Notes under the pieces: generated by a model | Seen by the model: the letters and a program-made list of their open reading frames with translations, nothing else | Database searches by the model: none | Told to the model about the DNA's origin: nothing | Made by a program: the position numbers and the translations under genes | NCBI RefSeq assembly: GCF_900103955.1 | Contig: NZ_FNIL01000009.1 | Location: forward strand, 1-64,000 | Direction: 5' to 3' | From: Alkalicoccus daliensis | GTDB taxonomy: Bacteria > Bacillota > Bacilli > Bacillales > Salisediminibacteriaceae | Length of the DNA stretch: 64,000 nt | In this document: in pieces, positions 7,924 through 16,704 of the stretch | Layout of the letters: the number at the start of each line of letters is the position of its first letter | Numbering within the stretch: position 1 is the first letter of the stretch

Positions 7924-9000
7924 TTAATCCGGAAGGAAAGCTTCCTTTGGAATAGTAACGTGTATTCCTTTATTTTCATTTACCACCTGCGTAATGTGAA
8001 AGTCTGCTGCCACTGCGAGAAAAGAATAAGCTTCTTCTTTCGACAAATAATAAAACTCACAAAGAAATTGAATGGCTTTGAAGGAAGCTATCCGCGCAGC
8101 TTCATCCAGGTCGGGGTCAAATGCGTGGATCATCCATTCTTCATTTGTTTCCAGTATCGGCAACGGAAAAGAAAAGTCTTTTCTTACTTTTATCCGCAGT
8201 AAGCAGTTTACGGAAGCTTCTACACCTGTTCCGTTTAATTCACTGTCCCCTTGTGCAAGATGAGCATCGCCAAGCGAAAGGAGTGCTCCCTGATTCTGCA
8301 CAGGATAATACATAGTAGTGTCTGCACCAATTCTCCAATTATCAATATTCCCACCGAAGTTGGAGGGAGGAATTGTGCTGACTGGACCGTCCTCAGCCGG
8401 AGCAACGCCCATCGTTCCCATGTGAATTCTTGCAGGAACCTGCATCCCTTTTAATGTTTCCATACGCTCTACGTCATTCTTATGCAGAATTTTTCCATTC
8501 ACATCATAAGGGCCGGGATAATCATAAGCGAAATGCGGCGTGAGCCACTGCCCTTTATCATCGATTTTATAAACTGTCACTCTCTCTTTATTATGGAATT
8601 CTTCTTCTTCAAATAGGAATCCCCAGGGAGCTGATAAATTAGATCCGTAGGGTAGACGAGGTTCCAGGTCTAAAATCTGCACTTCAAGCATATCACCAGG
8701 CGCTGCATCTTCTACATAGATAGGCCCTGTAAGAAGATGGGGGCCGGGCTTGCGGTCTTCTTCCGGAATTGCAGCATAAATCGCCTGAATTCCATCGTCC
8801 ATCATCTTATCCGGGGCGTCCCCTGCATGATGGGTGACAGTTTCAGCGTAAACAAAGTCGCCTGACTTTATTTTCAGGGCAGGGGTAAGGGAGTTATCAA
8901 ATTTTCCCCAGTGAACTGTGTCTTTAGTTGCTTCTAAATAATGTACCTTGGCTTCTTTCATCTTATGTGACAGGGAAGATTTCAACGGTGAAAAGCGCAT
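7924..9000 (-). CDS. fmdA: Acetamidase/formamidase family protein
   Basis: A 358-residue amidase of the FmdA/AmdA family, hydrolysing formamide or short amides to ammonia and the acid in the cytoplasm. Family signatures are FVYAETVTHHAGD, LTGPIYVEDAAPGDMLEV near residue 90, RIHMGTMGVAP and PPSNFGGNIDNWRI, then SLGDAHLAQGDSELNGTGVE. The ATG at 9000 is chosen because AAGGAGGT ends 7 bases before it; a TTG at 9003 would be too close. The gene is alone. Its presumed terminator lies 537 bases beyond the stop, on the other side of a family-A element. Confidence 0.85.
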   Translation of the reverse strand: MRFSPLKSSLSHKMKEAKVHYLEATKDTVHWGKFDNSLTPALKIKSGDFVYAETVTHHAGDAPDKMMDDGIQAIYAAIPEEDRKPGPHLLTGPIYVEDAAPGDMLEVQILDLEPRLPYGSNLSAPWGFLFEEEEFHNKERVTVYKIDDKGQWLTPHFAYDYPGPYDVNGKILHKNDVERMETLKGMQVPARIHMGTMGVAPAEDGPVSTIPPSNFGGNIDNWRIGADTTMYYPVQNQGALLSLGDAHLAQGDSELNGTGVEASVNCLLRIKVRKDFSFPLPILETNEEWMIHAFDPDLDEAARIASFKAIQFLCEFYYLSKEEAYSFLAVAADFHITQVVNENKGIHVTIPKEAFLPD

Positions 9001-9442
9001 CAAGCAGACCTCCTTGTAATTTTACGTAATATTATAGGTTTTCCCACAAAAAGGATCCTGAAAACACAGGTATCCAGTTGCGCAGTTATTTTTTTCTGAA
9101 TATCAGCATTGAATAATTTAAAGAATCTTATAAAGCTACCAAGAAAGACAAAATTTTCTCACCACCGATGAAAGCTGATACTGCAGACATACGCGGGACA
9201 TATCTCCGTGAAACAGCGTGGAATCGTACAGTATAAAATGTACCTGTACGCAAGCAGATTACCGTGGTTTATGCCTAGAGAAAAATTGTGCATAAAGAAT
9301 TAGTAAGCGATCTCACAAAAAATAATATGTAAATCCTAAGTAATGAAAATAGACATAGGAGTTTAGTAAACGATAAATCGGGAAATCGTTAGAATAGTCA
9401 GCTTAAGACTTAACAAAATTTATTGAAAAGAGGGATGACATC
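9001..9442. other. Intergenic region between divergent fmdA and lipoprotein gene
   Basis: No ORF with a ribosome site. Only the SigB-like promoter at 9361 stands out; the rest is AT-rich with no recognisable element. Confidence 0.4.
9361..9385 (+). promoter_or_regulatory. Candidate SigB promoter
   Basis: GTTTAG-N13-GGGAAA against the SigB consensus GTTTAA-N12-15-GGGTAT/GGGAAT, 57 bases upstream of the YusW-like lipoprotein start. Confidence 0.5.
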
Positions 9443-10189
9443 ATGAAGAAATTTGCTATGAGTATCGGAGCCTTGGCAGTTGTAGCTGCAGGGTGCGGAA
9501 ATGATGGAGGAAACAATGAGACAGACACTGGAAACAATACAAACAACCAGAACGAAGAAGTAACAGAAGAGCCGGAAGCGAACCTGGCTGATAATGAAGA
9601 GAACAATGAAGGAAATAATATGAATAATGCGGAAGATAATACCGGATTAAATAATGAAAATAACGATGCCTTAAATGATGAAGGCAACATGGAAGATGAA
9701 GAAGAAGCGGAAGCAGTTATGGATCAGGATTTTAACAATTTTGAACTGAACGTAACGCTCGTAGATGATTCTCAGTGGGATTTCTCTTATACACCTGCTG
9801 AAGAAGAAGGTGAAGAGCCGGATGCAACAGTTTCCGGAGATGACCTTGAGCTGGAAGGCGAAAATGCAGTAGAGGAAATGGAAGCATATCTTTCCGAATT
9901 TAACGTAGATGCTGCAACGGACCAGGAAGATATTACTTCTGAAATTGCTGATACTTTTGACTTTAATGAGGATGACTTCCAGGAGTACAATCTGACAATC
10001 GACTTCGCTGAACAGGAAAACGAAACAGAGTGGAGCTGGAGTCAGGACGACGAAAACGGTGAAGATAATAACGCAGGAAATGCAGAAGAAACAAACAACA
10101 CAGAAGATAATGCAGCAGACGATACAGAAACAAATGATACAAATGCAGGAAACGATAACTTAGGAAATGACAATGCAGCTAACAACTAA
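9443..10189 (+). CDS. Acidic YusW-like lipoprotein
   Basis: A 248-residue secreted lipoprotein. The signal peptide MKKFAMSIGALAVVAAGC ends in a lipobox with Cys18. A linker of about 65 residues rich in Asn, Glu and Asp follows. A folded domain of roughly 100 residues (FNNFELNVTLVDDSQWDFSYTP to IDFAEQENETEWSW) resembles YusW. The tail is another Asn/Glu/Asp-rich stretch. Extreme acidity is typical of surface proteins in halophiles or alkaliphiles. Function is unknown. A GAGGGATG ribosome site precedes the ATG, a SigB-like promoter lies upstream and a terminator follows. Confidence 0.75.
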   Translation: MKKFAMSIGALAVVAAGCGNDGGNNETDTGNNTNNQNEEVTEEPEANLADNEENNEGNNMNNAEDNTGLNNENNDALNDEGNMEDEEEAEAVMDQDFNNFELNVTLVDDSQWDFSYTPAEEEGEEPDATVSGDDLELEGENAVEEMEAYLSEFNVDAATDQEDITSEIADTFDFNEDDFQEYNLTIDFAEQENETEWSWSQDDENGEDNNAGNAEETNNTEDNAADDTETNDTNAGNDNLGNDNAANN

Positions 10190-10217
10190 TATTTTATGAA
10201 GCAGTTTTAAAGCCTGA

Positions 10218-10247
10218 AGCCTGAAGTTTATCAGCTTCAGGCTTTTT
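10218..10247 (+). terminator. Rho-independent terminator
   Basis: AGCCTGAAG pairs with CTTCAGGCT followed by TTTTT, 28 bases after the lipoprotein stop. Confidence 0.85.
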
Positions 10248-10502
10248 CTGTGGTTGAATTTTAGATAAAACGAAAAAAGTGCCAGTGGAAGAAAGCATTG
10301 AGCAGGTATTTATTGAATTTTCTCTATCAACTGCAGCGTGTGATACAAAATAAAGTAAATAGATTAATGCTTTTGTATTTCTTGGGGGATAGGACTATAG
10401 AAATAGAATGGTATAATATAGTAAACTATTTAAAAAGAAGCTTTTAATAAATATCCATAACATTGTATAGAAAAGGCAGACAATAAATTATAGAAATTAA
10501 TT
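10248..10502. other. Intergenic promoter region of the GGDEF/EAL gene
   Basis: Contains an extended -10 box TGGTATAAT near 10410 but no clear -35 at 17 bases. No ORF. Confidence 0.4.
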
Positions 10503-10530
10503 TATATTATGCAGCATGCTGCATAATATA
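10503..10530. promoter_or_regulatory. 28-bp perfect palindrome before the GGDEF/EAL gene
   Basis: TATATTATGCAGC followed by its exact mirror complement gives a gapless 28-bp palindrome centred at 10516/10517. It ends 6 bases before the ribosome site, so it could be an operator for a dimeric repressor or form an mRNA hairpin controlling translation. Confidence 0.6.
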
Positions 10531-10553
10531 CGTTACAGGAGGTGGAGCAGACA

Positions 10554-12773
10554 ATGCATACACAATTACAGGCGGATCCTCATTATTTGTTTCAATTTTT
10601 CTCCAGACTGTATAAAATGGTATTTTTAATGAAGGTGACGGAAAAAGGCTATACATATGAAAAAGTGAGTGAAGAAGCGGCGATTCTGGCTTCCCTCCCT
10701 GAAGATTCTTTCGGAAAAACAATGGACGAAATCTATCCGAAACATATTTCAGCACCGCTGATTCGCCAGTATGACAGGGCTTATCAGGAAAAAGAGCCTG
10801 TATTCTATGCGGATAAAATGAATAAAGCAAATAATGCTGCAGCCTATGCTTCTTCTATTTTACTCCCCATTCAGGATAATGAAGGAGAAGTCCGTTATAT
10901 TATCAGTATGACTGCGGATTTAGCTGATCAGGCAGAAGCACAGTTAATTACCTCTATGGAAAATATAGATTATTTGACGAAGCTGCCGAACCTTGTAAGA
11001 GTAAAGTCGGAAATTAATGTATTATTGCACAAAGATACTCCACCGAAAATAGATGTTCTCTATTTAAATATTGATCGTTTTCGTCTTTTAAATGAACTGC
11101 TTGGGATTGAAGAAGGCAACTTTATGCTGCAGAAAGTTGCAGTAGAAGTAGGCGCTCTTCTGCCGGAAGATACAATTTTTGGCCGGGTGGATGGAGATGA
11201 GTTTGTCATTGTACTACTCGAACAAAATAAAGAAGATGTAATGAATATTGCATCCCAGGTACTGAATAAAATCAATTCTTTCAGCTATGTTGTAAAGGAA
11301 GTAGAGATACATTTATCTGCTTGCGTCGGAATCAGCTGTAACGCTGATAATGCCAATATGTTTATCTCAAACGCGTGTACTGCCATGCTTGAAGCAAAAC
11401 AGGAAGGCAAGAATGAAATTAAGATTTTCAGAGAAAACGATGCCGGAAAAAAATATATGGATGAATTGCTGCTGGAAGTAGAACTGATGAAAGCGCTGGA
11501 CAACAAAGAATTAACAGTGCACTATCAGCCGAAACTTCATATTGAAAGCGGAAAAGTAAACTATGAAGCTTTAGTAAGGTGGTTTTCTCCCCGGCTTGGC
11601 ACGGTTTCACCAGGAGAATTTATTCCTATAGCAGAAAAGTCTCCACTTATTGAAAGAGTCACTGCTTATGTGATGGAAATTGTCTGCCACGATATTTCTT
11701 CCCAGCCGGAAATATTTGAAGAAACAAAAGTATCGGTGAATCTTTCCGCTAATTTATTTGATGAAGCAATAATCCAGCGGACTCTGCTGACTTCTATTAA
11801 AAAATGCAAGCTTTCTCCCAAATTATTTGAACTGGAAATTACCGAGCGGATGCTTGTAAAAAATCCAACGCAGGGGAAAGCAATTATAGATCATCTGCGG
11901 AACCTTGGATTCAGTGTGGTGATTGATGACTTTGGAGTAAGTTATTCTTCATTAAATTATCTGAAAATGTTTACCCTGGATGGAATTAAAATTGATCAGG
12001 CTTTCGTACAGGATATCGATGAAAATATCGAAAAGAAAGAGTACGAAATAGTAGCCTTTATTATGCAGCTTGCAAAAAAACTGGAATTGTTTGTAACAGC
12101 TGAAGGGGTGGAGACCCAGTCACAGTTGCATGTATTAAAGGATCTTGGCTGCGATGAAGTACAGGGGTATTATTTGAGCAGACCGCAGCCGATTGAAAAA
12201 CTTTATGCCTCAAAAACTGAAGCTGTATTAAAAGTGAAAACTGAAGCTGCATTGCTTTATTCGGTGGAAGCTGCCGCAACATCAGATAAAGGAAGCACCA
12301 GGTCGATAGCTGAGGCGCTGAAAGAATTAAATATTTCAGCGGAAGAAAATGAAGCGGGGTATGACCGGATTACTAGAGCAGTGCGGGCATCTTTTCAAAT
12401 GCCTATAAGTTTTATCTCTTTTCTAACGGAAGAAAGTCAATGGCTGAAATCTGTGTCGGGACTGCCTGCACAAGCTCTTGAAACACGGGAGTTTCCGCTG
12501 GAAATGGGAATATGCCAGGCTATTGTATCGTCTGAAGAGGCCCTGGTTGTGCCGGATGTGCATGAGGATGATCGTTTTAAAAATAATCAGCTTGCCCATC
12601 AGTATGGTATACGTTTCTACGCAGGAGTGCCGTTAAGAACAAAGAAAGGCCTTATAGGAACGCTTTGCTTGATGGATATGTATCCCCGTACTTTTACGGA
12701 AGAAGAAAAATCTCGGCTGAATGATTTCAGCCACTGGGTTATTGCAGAGATGGCACAAGGTGGAAATAAATAG
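10554..12773 (+). CDS. Cyclic-di-GMP phosphodiesterase, PAS-degenerate GGDEF-EAL-GAF protein
   Basis: A 739-residue cytoplasmic signalling protein. Residues 1-130 look PAS-like; a GGDEF domain follows with the degenerate motif D213-GDEF (first Gly changed), so cyclase activity is doubtful. The EAL domain starts with EAL at 338-340 and keeps VNLSANLF, ELEITERM, IDDFGVSYSSL, IKIDQ and AEGVET, the metal- and substrate-binding set, so hydrolysis of c-di-GMP is likely. A C-terminal GAF domain (about 590-730) could sense a ligand. The ATG at 10554 fits the GGAGGTGG site; the GTG at 10542 lies inside it. Solitary gene. Confidence 0.85.
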   Translation: MHTQLQADPHYLFQFFSRLYKMVFLMKVTEKGYTYEKVSEEAAILASLPEDSFGKTMDEIYPKHISAPLIRQYDRAYQEKEPVFYADKMNKANNAAAYASSILLPIQDNEGEVRYIISMTADLADQAEAQLITSMENIDYLTKLPNLVRVKSEINVLLHKDTPPKIDVLYLNIDRFRLLNELLGIEEGNFMLQKVAVEVGALLPEDTIFGRVDGDEFVIVLLEQNKEDVMNIASQVLNKINSFSYVVKEVEIHLSACVGISCNADNANMFISNACTAMLEAKQEGKNEIKIFRENDAGKKYMDELLLEVELMKALDNKELTVHYQPKLHIESGKVNYEALVRWFSPRLGTVSPGEFIPIAEKSPLIERVTAYVMEIVCHDISSQPEIFEETKVSVNLSANLFDEAIIQRTLLTSIKKCKLSPKLFELEITERMLVKNPTQGKAIIDHLRNLGFSVVIDDFGVSYSSLNYLKMFTLDGIKIDQAFVQDIDENIEKKEYEIVAFIMQLAKKLELFVTAEGVETQSQLHVLKDLGCDEVQGYYLSRPQPIEKLYASKTEAVLKVKTEAALLYSVEAAATSDKGSTRSIAEALKELNISAEENEAGYDRITRAVRASFQMPISFISFLTEESQWLKSVSGLPAQALETREFPLEMGICQAIVSSEEALVVPDVHEDDRFKNNQLAHQYGIRFYAGVPLRTKKGLIGTLCLMDMYPRTFTEEEKSRLNDFSHWVIAEMAQGGNK

Positions 12774-12906
12774 GGAGTCTAGTCTGAAAATAGTTTCCTG
12801 GTATAAGCATACAATTCTATGCCCTATCTGCAACGGCATGGTGACAAGCATGGCAGATAAGCCAGGAAGGAAATACTCGAAAATTATTACATTATAAACT
12901 TTTTTG
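12774..12906. other. Structured 3' region of the GGDEF/EAL gene
   Basis: TTCCTGG near 12796 can pair with CCAGGAA near 12867, enclosing ATCTGC and GCAGAT arms. No ORF. It may be a long 3' hairpin; no RNA family is recognised. Confidence 0.3.
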
Positions 12907-12936
12907 AAAAACCGCTGAGTTTTCCAGCGGTTTTTT
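12907..12936 (+). terminator. Rho-independent terminator of the GGDEF/EAL gene
   Basis: AAAACCGCTG pairs with CAGCGGTTTT followed by TT. A family-A element begins at 12937, immediately after it. Confidence 0.8.
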
Positions 12937-13180
12937 CAGTGTGTTTATAAAGTAAGGAATTTTGTATATTTATGATTTGGTGTGTGTGGGTTCTCCTCCG
13001 CTTTCCGGTGAAAGCAGAGTATCTTACCGCATTTCAGATAAGAAGCTCCTTCATTCGTTTTTAACCAGGAAACAAGAGTGGCTATTTGGATGATATTGGT
13101 AAAAGGCAGAAACGCTCCTATATAAGTTAATTGCTGGGCCAGCAAATTAAGAAAACAACTGAAATGCAGAGGTATTTTTT
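12937..13180 (+). mobile_element. Degenerate or truncated family-A element (copy 3)
   Basis: The first ~80 bases (CAGTGTGTTTATAAAGTAAG, then GGTTCTCCTCCGCTTTCCGG) match the left end of the family-A elements at 7389 and 46052 (inverted). Beyond about 13015 similarity fades, so the right boundary is a guess. It abuts a terminator like the other copies. No ORF. Confidence 0.5.
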
Positions 13181-13239
13181 GTTAGGTGTCGAAAATACTA
13201 GGGAATAGAAGAACTGTACTTTTAGAAAGGAGCTTCTTC

Positions 13240-14766
13240 ATGTACGCAGTTACAAGAAAAGAAATGCGCAAAATGGATCAGTATGCCATAAAGCAAATTG
13301 GAATGCCAAGTATGGTACTGATGGAAAATGCGGGGAGAAATGCAGCGAAGGAGATTGCTTCTTTTGCTGGAGATAGACTGAAGAAATGGGCGGTGCTGAT
13401 CGGAAAAGGAAATAACGGCGGAGATGGGATCGTGACTGCTAGGCACCTGCAGGAATGGGGGTTTGAGCCAACGCTGATTTATGCAGAAGATCCGTCAGCA
13501 TGTAAAGGAGAGGCCGCGCAGCAGCGCGACATTGCTTCAGCGTTTAATCTTCCGTCGGTTATTTATAAAAAGGAGCAGATAGCCTGGGAAGCATTTGATG
13601 GAATTATAGATGCATTATTAGGTACGGGAAGCAGCGGGGCACCAAAAGAAGTTTATGCTTCACTGATTGAAGAAGCAAATACAAGTGAATTACCGATCGC
13701 AGCGATGGATATTCCGAGCGGACTGGACGCTGACACGGGAGCCGTACAAACACCATGTATACAAGCAGCTCTTACGACAACTTTTGCTTATACTAAACGT
13801 GGTCTCGAACAGTATCCTGGAAAAGAAGCAGCTGGAATAGTGAGCACTTGCCCGATTGGACTGCCTGCTGATTTTGCAGCAGCTTTTCAGGTGCAGACAT
13901 TTCTTGCAGATGCAGAAAGTATTCAACAAAGATTTCACATGAATCTGCTTTCTCCAGTCAGGCCGGCAGATTCCAATAAAGGCACCTTCGGTCACGTACT
14001 CGTCGCGGCCGGAACCCGGCAGATGGCAGGCGCTGGATTAATGAGCGCGGCTGCAGCACTAAAAACAGGGGCAGGACTTGTCAGCTGGGCAATGCCTGAG
14101 CGAGTACTGGAAGCGATGCTAGGGAAACAGCCGGAAATAATGCTGCAGGGGGTAGCGGATAAAGATAAAGGGGACTGGTCCGCAACTTCTGCAAAAGATA
14201 TAGCAGCACTGCTCGATGGAAAACAAGCAGGCGTAATCGGTCCAGGGATGGGTAGATGGAAAGGGGACACAGACTGGCTGAAGCATATATGGAGGCAGAC
14301 AGCATGTGCGCTTATATTAGACGCTGATGCATTAAATATTCTTGCAGAAGCAGGCATCGAAAGCTTTCCGGAACGAGAAGGTCCAGTGCTGTTAACTCCT
14401 CATCCAGGCGAAATGGCGCGGCTTACAGGAAAATCAGTCAAAGAAGTCCAGGCAGACAGAATTGAAATTGCCAGAGAGTTTGCTGTGAAGCATGGAGTTA
14501 CACTGGTGTTAAAAGGAGCCCGTACTCTTACAGCAGCTCCCAATGGAAATGTCACCATTAACACTACAGGAAATCCTAAGATGGCAACAGGAGGCACCGG
14601 CGACGTACTGGCAGGGGTGATCGGAAGTCTGACAGCGCAGGGGATGCATGCAGAGCAGGCAGCAGTATGCGGCGTGTATCTCCATGGAAGAGCAGGCGAT
14701 ACCGTTGCCGGGAAACGTCCGGAGTCCCGCTCGTTAACGGCCTGGGATATTATCGAAACTTTATAA
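13240..14766 (+). CDS. nnrD: Bifunctional NAD(P)HX epimerase / dehydratase (NnrE-NnrD fusion)
   Basis: A 508-residue metabolite-repair enzyme that restores NADH and NADPH from their hydrated forms. The N-terminal ~215 residues are the YjeF/NnrE epimerase domain (MVLMENAGRNAA, GKGNNGGDG, MDIPSGLDADTG). The C-terminal ~285 residues are the ADP-dependent dehydratase (GVIGPGMG, LILDADALNIL, LLTPHPGEMARLTG, TGGTGDVLAG). ATG at 13240 follows AGAAAGGAGC; an earlier in-frame codon at 13186 lacks a ribosome site. The fused order is normal for bacteria. The SRAP gene follows about 58 bases later. Confidence 0.9.
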   Translation: MYAVTRKEMRKMDQYAIKQIGMPSMVLMENAGRNAAKEIASFAGDRLKKWAVLIGKGNNGGDGIVTARHLQEWGFEPTLIYAEDPSACKGEAAQQRDIASAFNLPSVIYKKEQIAWEAFDGIIDALLGTGSSGAPKEVYASLIEEANTSELPIAAMDIPSGLDADTGAVQTPCIQAALTTTFAYTKRGLEQYPGKEAAGIVSTCPIGLPADFAAAFQVQTFLADAESIQQRFHMNLLSPVRPADSNKGTFGHVLVAAGTRQMAGAGLMSAAAALKTGAGLVSWAMPERVLEAMLGKQPEIMLQGVADKDKGDWSATSAKDIAALLDGKQAGVIGPGMGRWKGDTDWLKHIWRQTACALILDADALNILAEAGIESFPEREGPVLLTPHPGEMARLTGKSVKEVQADRIEIAREFAVKHGVTLVLKGARTLTAAPNGNVTINTTGNPKMATGGTGDVLAGVIGSLTAQGMHAEQAAVCGVYLHGRAGDTVAGKRPESRSLTAWDIIETL

Positions 14767-14808
14767 ATGAAAAACTTGCATCTTGCATAAGAGCAGAAAA
14801 TTCTAAAG

Positions 14809-14818
14809 AAAGCAGGTG
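14809..14818 (+). promoter_or_regulatory. Shine-Dalgarno site that decides the SRAP start
   Basis: AAAGCAGGTG differs by one base from the ideal AAAGGAGGTG. Its core ends 8 bases before the ATC at 14825. The only conventional start candidate, GTG 14816, lies inside this site and so cannot use it. Confidence 0.65.
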
Positions 14819-14824
14819 GACATT

Positions 14825-15490
14825 ATCTGCGGAAGATTTACTTTTATAACCGATATTGAGACCCTTGGATTAAGGTATGATCTGGGCAATGCTGAAAAGA
14901 TTGAAACGGCGCCAAGATACAATGTAGCTCCTACGCAGTCTATTGTAACTATTGTGCATGACGGAAAGCATCATAAAGCAGGGAAACTGAGATGGGGGTT
15001 AATACCAAGTTTTGCAAAAGACACAAAGATGAGCGCGAAAATGATCAATGCAAGAGCAGAGACACTTGATGAAAAACCTTCCTTCAAAAAACTTCTGTCC
15101 AGACGGCGCTGCGTTATCGTTGCAGACAGTTTCTATGAGTGGAAAAAGATAGAAGGTAAGAAGCAGCCCTACCGTATTCAAGTGAAAGACCAGCCGATTT
15201 TCGCGATGGCAGGACTGTGGGACCGCTGGCAATCGGAAAATGGAGAAGAAATAAACTCCTGTACGATTATTACAACTGAAGCAAATGATTTCATGCAGGA
15301 CCTCCACCACCGGATGCCGGTCATTCTTTCGAAGGAAGCAGAAAGTATCTGGCTGGACCGCAGTGTAACAGAAGCGGAAAAGCTGAAGCCGCTGCTTCAG
15401 CCATTCGCAGGAGAGATGACTGCCTATGAAGTTCCTGTCACTGTAAACTCACCACAAAATGACGATCCTTCTGTTATTGAAGCTGTTTAA
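14825..15490 (+). CDS. SRAP-family abasic-site protein (YedK/HMCES-like) with non-canonical ATC start
   Basis: A 221-residue protein that crosslinks to abasic sites in single-stranded DNA through an N-terminal Cys2. Family residues are visible: CGRFT at the very start, APRYNVAPTQ, LRWGLIP, MINARAET, FYEWKK (catalytic Glu) and HHRMPV (His). In this family the cysteine must directly follow the initiator Met, which is removed. Here the codon before the TGC is ATC, preceded by ATT; no ATG, GTG or TTG is available there. The GTG at 14816 would give MDIICGRF, burying the cysteine. The ribosome site supports 14825. Either initiation uses AUC (or AUU), or one base changed from ATG by mutation or sequencing error. 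Confidence 0.8.
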   Translation: MCGRFTFITDIETLGLRYDLGNAEKIETAPRYNVAPTQSIVTIVHDGKHHKAGKLRWGLIPSFAKDTKMSAKMINARAETLDEKPSFKKLLSRRRCVIVADSFYEWKKIEGKKQPYRIQVKDQPIFAMAGLWDRWQSENGEEINSCTIITTEANDFMQDLHHRMPVILSKEAESIWLDRSVTEAEKLKPLLQPFAGEMTAYEVPVTVNSPQNDDPSVIEAV

Positions 15491-15491
15491 A

Positions 15492-15573
15492 TTAAAGGCT
15501 GCCTTGAAAATAATAACTTTGTTTGAAAGAAGTAATACCGCTGCTGCACTTTCGGAGAGGCTTACCCAAGGGC
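15492..15573 (+). repeat. Dispersed repeat, family B (partial copy)
   Basis: Starts two bases after the SRAP stop with TTAAAGGCTGCCTTGAAAA and continues through CACTTTCGGAGAGGCTT and CCCAAGGGCTTG. These match the reverse complement of 52813-52956. The far inverted end is not present here. Confidence 0.65.
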
Positions 15574-16115
15574 TTGTTCTCGACTAATTTCTCTCACAGG
15601 GCACGGCTTCCATCGATCCACAGACAGCAGGGCAGAGACCGCCATGCTGTCTTGAAGAACCAGGATCGATTCCGCTCGTGCTTCGTGACCATGCCACTTG
15701 GATTCTCCAACTGCGCTCGTGCTTCCTCTCCTTCGTTACACAGCAGTATTAATTTTCATACTTCATGGTGCAGATTTTCTGCATGAAGGTTTCTGTTATT
15801 GTTCGTTCTTCCCTTTGTAAAACCGAAGCAGAGAAATGCTTCTATTTCAAATTCTTTAACAACAAAAGCGCAGGTAAGGCAGTTTTTCAAAACGCCTGCG
15901 GGAAAAGAAAGCGAGAAGGTCGATGGTTCGTCTCGAACTGTAAACGAACTCGGGAAGCAGGTGGGAAGGAAGCTGGGAAGGAAAGTCGGTCATTGTCTTT
16001 CTTGGATTGGCTGCGTGGAATCCTGCTTGTGGGGCAGCGGAAGGATTCCTCCGAGTCAGACATAGAGTCCCAGGCTTTAACAGAGCTAACTGTAAAGAGA
16101 AAAGGAGGCTGTGAT
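15574..16115. other. Long intergenic region with palindromic repeat sequence
   Basis: No believable gene although frames are open. GGAATCC near 16018 can fold on GGATTCC near 16044, and CCATCGATCC near 15609 mirrors GGATCGATT near 15662. This looks like a patchwork of degenerate non-coding repeats in front of the DinB gene. Confidence 0.45.
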
Positions 16116-16631
16116 ATGGAATTTTCAATTAAACAGAAAAAAGGCTTTCCGGAAAAAATAGGAGAATTGGCAGCGATGATGGAGATAACAAGAGATCTGA
16201 CATTGTTTGAGGTAGCAGAATTTACGGAAGCTGAACTGGATATGATAGACGATAAAGGGTCAAACTCTATAGGTGCGCTGTTAATGCATATTGCTGCAAT
16301 AGAATTTGTTCATCAAGTGATTACTTTTGAAAACAGAGATTTAAATGAGGAAGAACAAAAGAAGTGGGGAGCTGCACTTGAATTAGGAGAAAGAGGAAGA
16401 AAAGCATACTATGGCCAGCCGCTTGATTACTATACAGATATCCTTGCAGAAGTGCGAAAAAACACGCTGCAGCAGATGAAAAAACAGCAGGATAGCTGGC
16501 TGTATGAAGAGGGTGAATGGGATAACGGGATAAAGCACAACAATTATTATCTATGGTTTCATGTAATAGAGGACGAAATCAGCCATCGTGGCCAGATTCG
16601 GATGATGAGAAGATTATTTGACCATGCATGA
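16116..16631 (+). CDS. DinB-family protein
   Basis: A 171-residue four-helix-bundle protein of the DinB/DUF664 group, many of which bind a divalent metal and act as thiol-dependent transferases. Candidate ligands are His in LLMHIAAIEF and the pair in WFHVIEDEISHRGQI. The ATG at 16116 sits 7 bases after AAAGGAGG; the long open frame before it is repeat sequence. It is first in a likely three-gene run with the amidinotransferase and macrolide-kinase-like genes (gaps of 73 and 48 bases). Substrate unknown. Confidence 0.8.
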   Translation: MEFSIKQKKGFPEKIGELAAMMEITRDLTLFEVAEFTEAELDMIDDKGSNSIGALLMHIAAIEFVHQVITFENRDLNEEEQKKWGAALELGERGRKAYYGQPLDYYTDILAEVRKNTLQQMKKQQDSWLYEEGEWDNGIKHNNYYLWFHVIEDEISHRGQIRMMRRLFDHA

Positions 16632-16704
16632 AATAAAAAGTGATGGAATAACGGAGGTAAAGGTCACAGTGAGGAAGCGCTGTAATACCGGGGAGGAAGA
16701 AAAA

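Noticed and set aside
15765-16115. Open frame continuous with the DinB gene upstream of its ATG
   Set aside because: Runs through repeat DNA; the proper ribosome site and ATG are at 16116.
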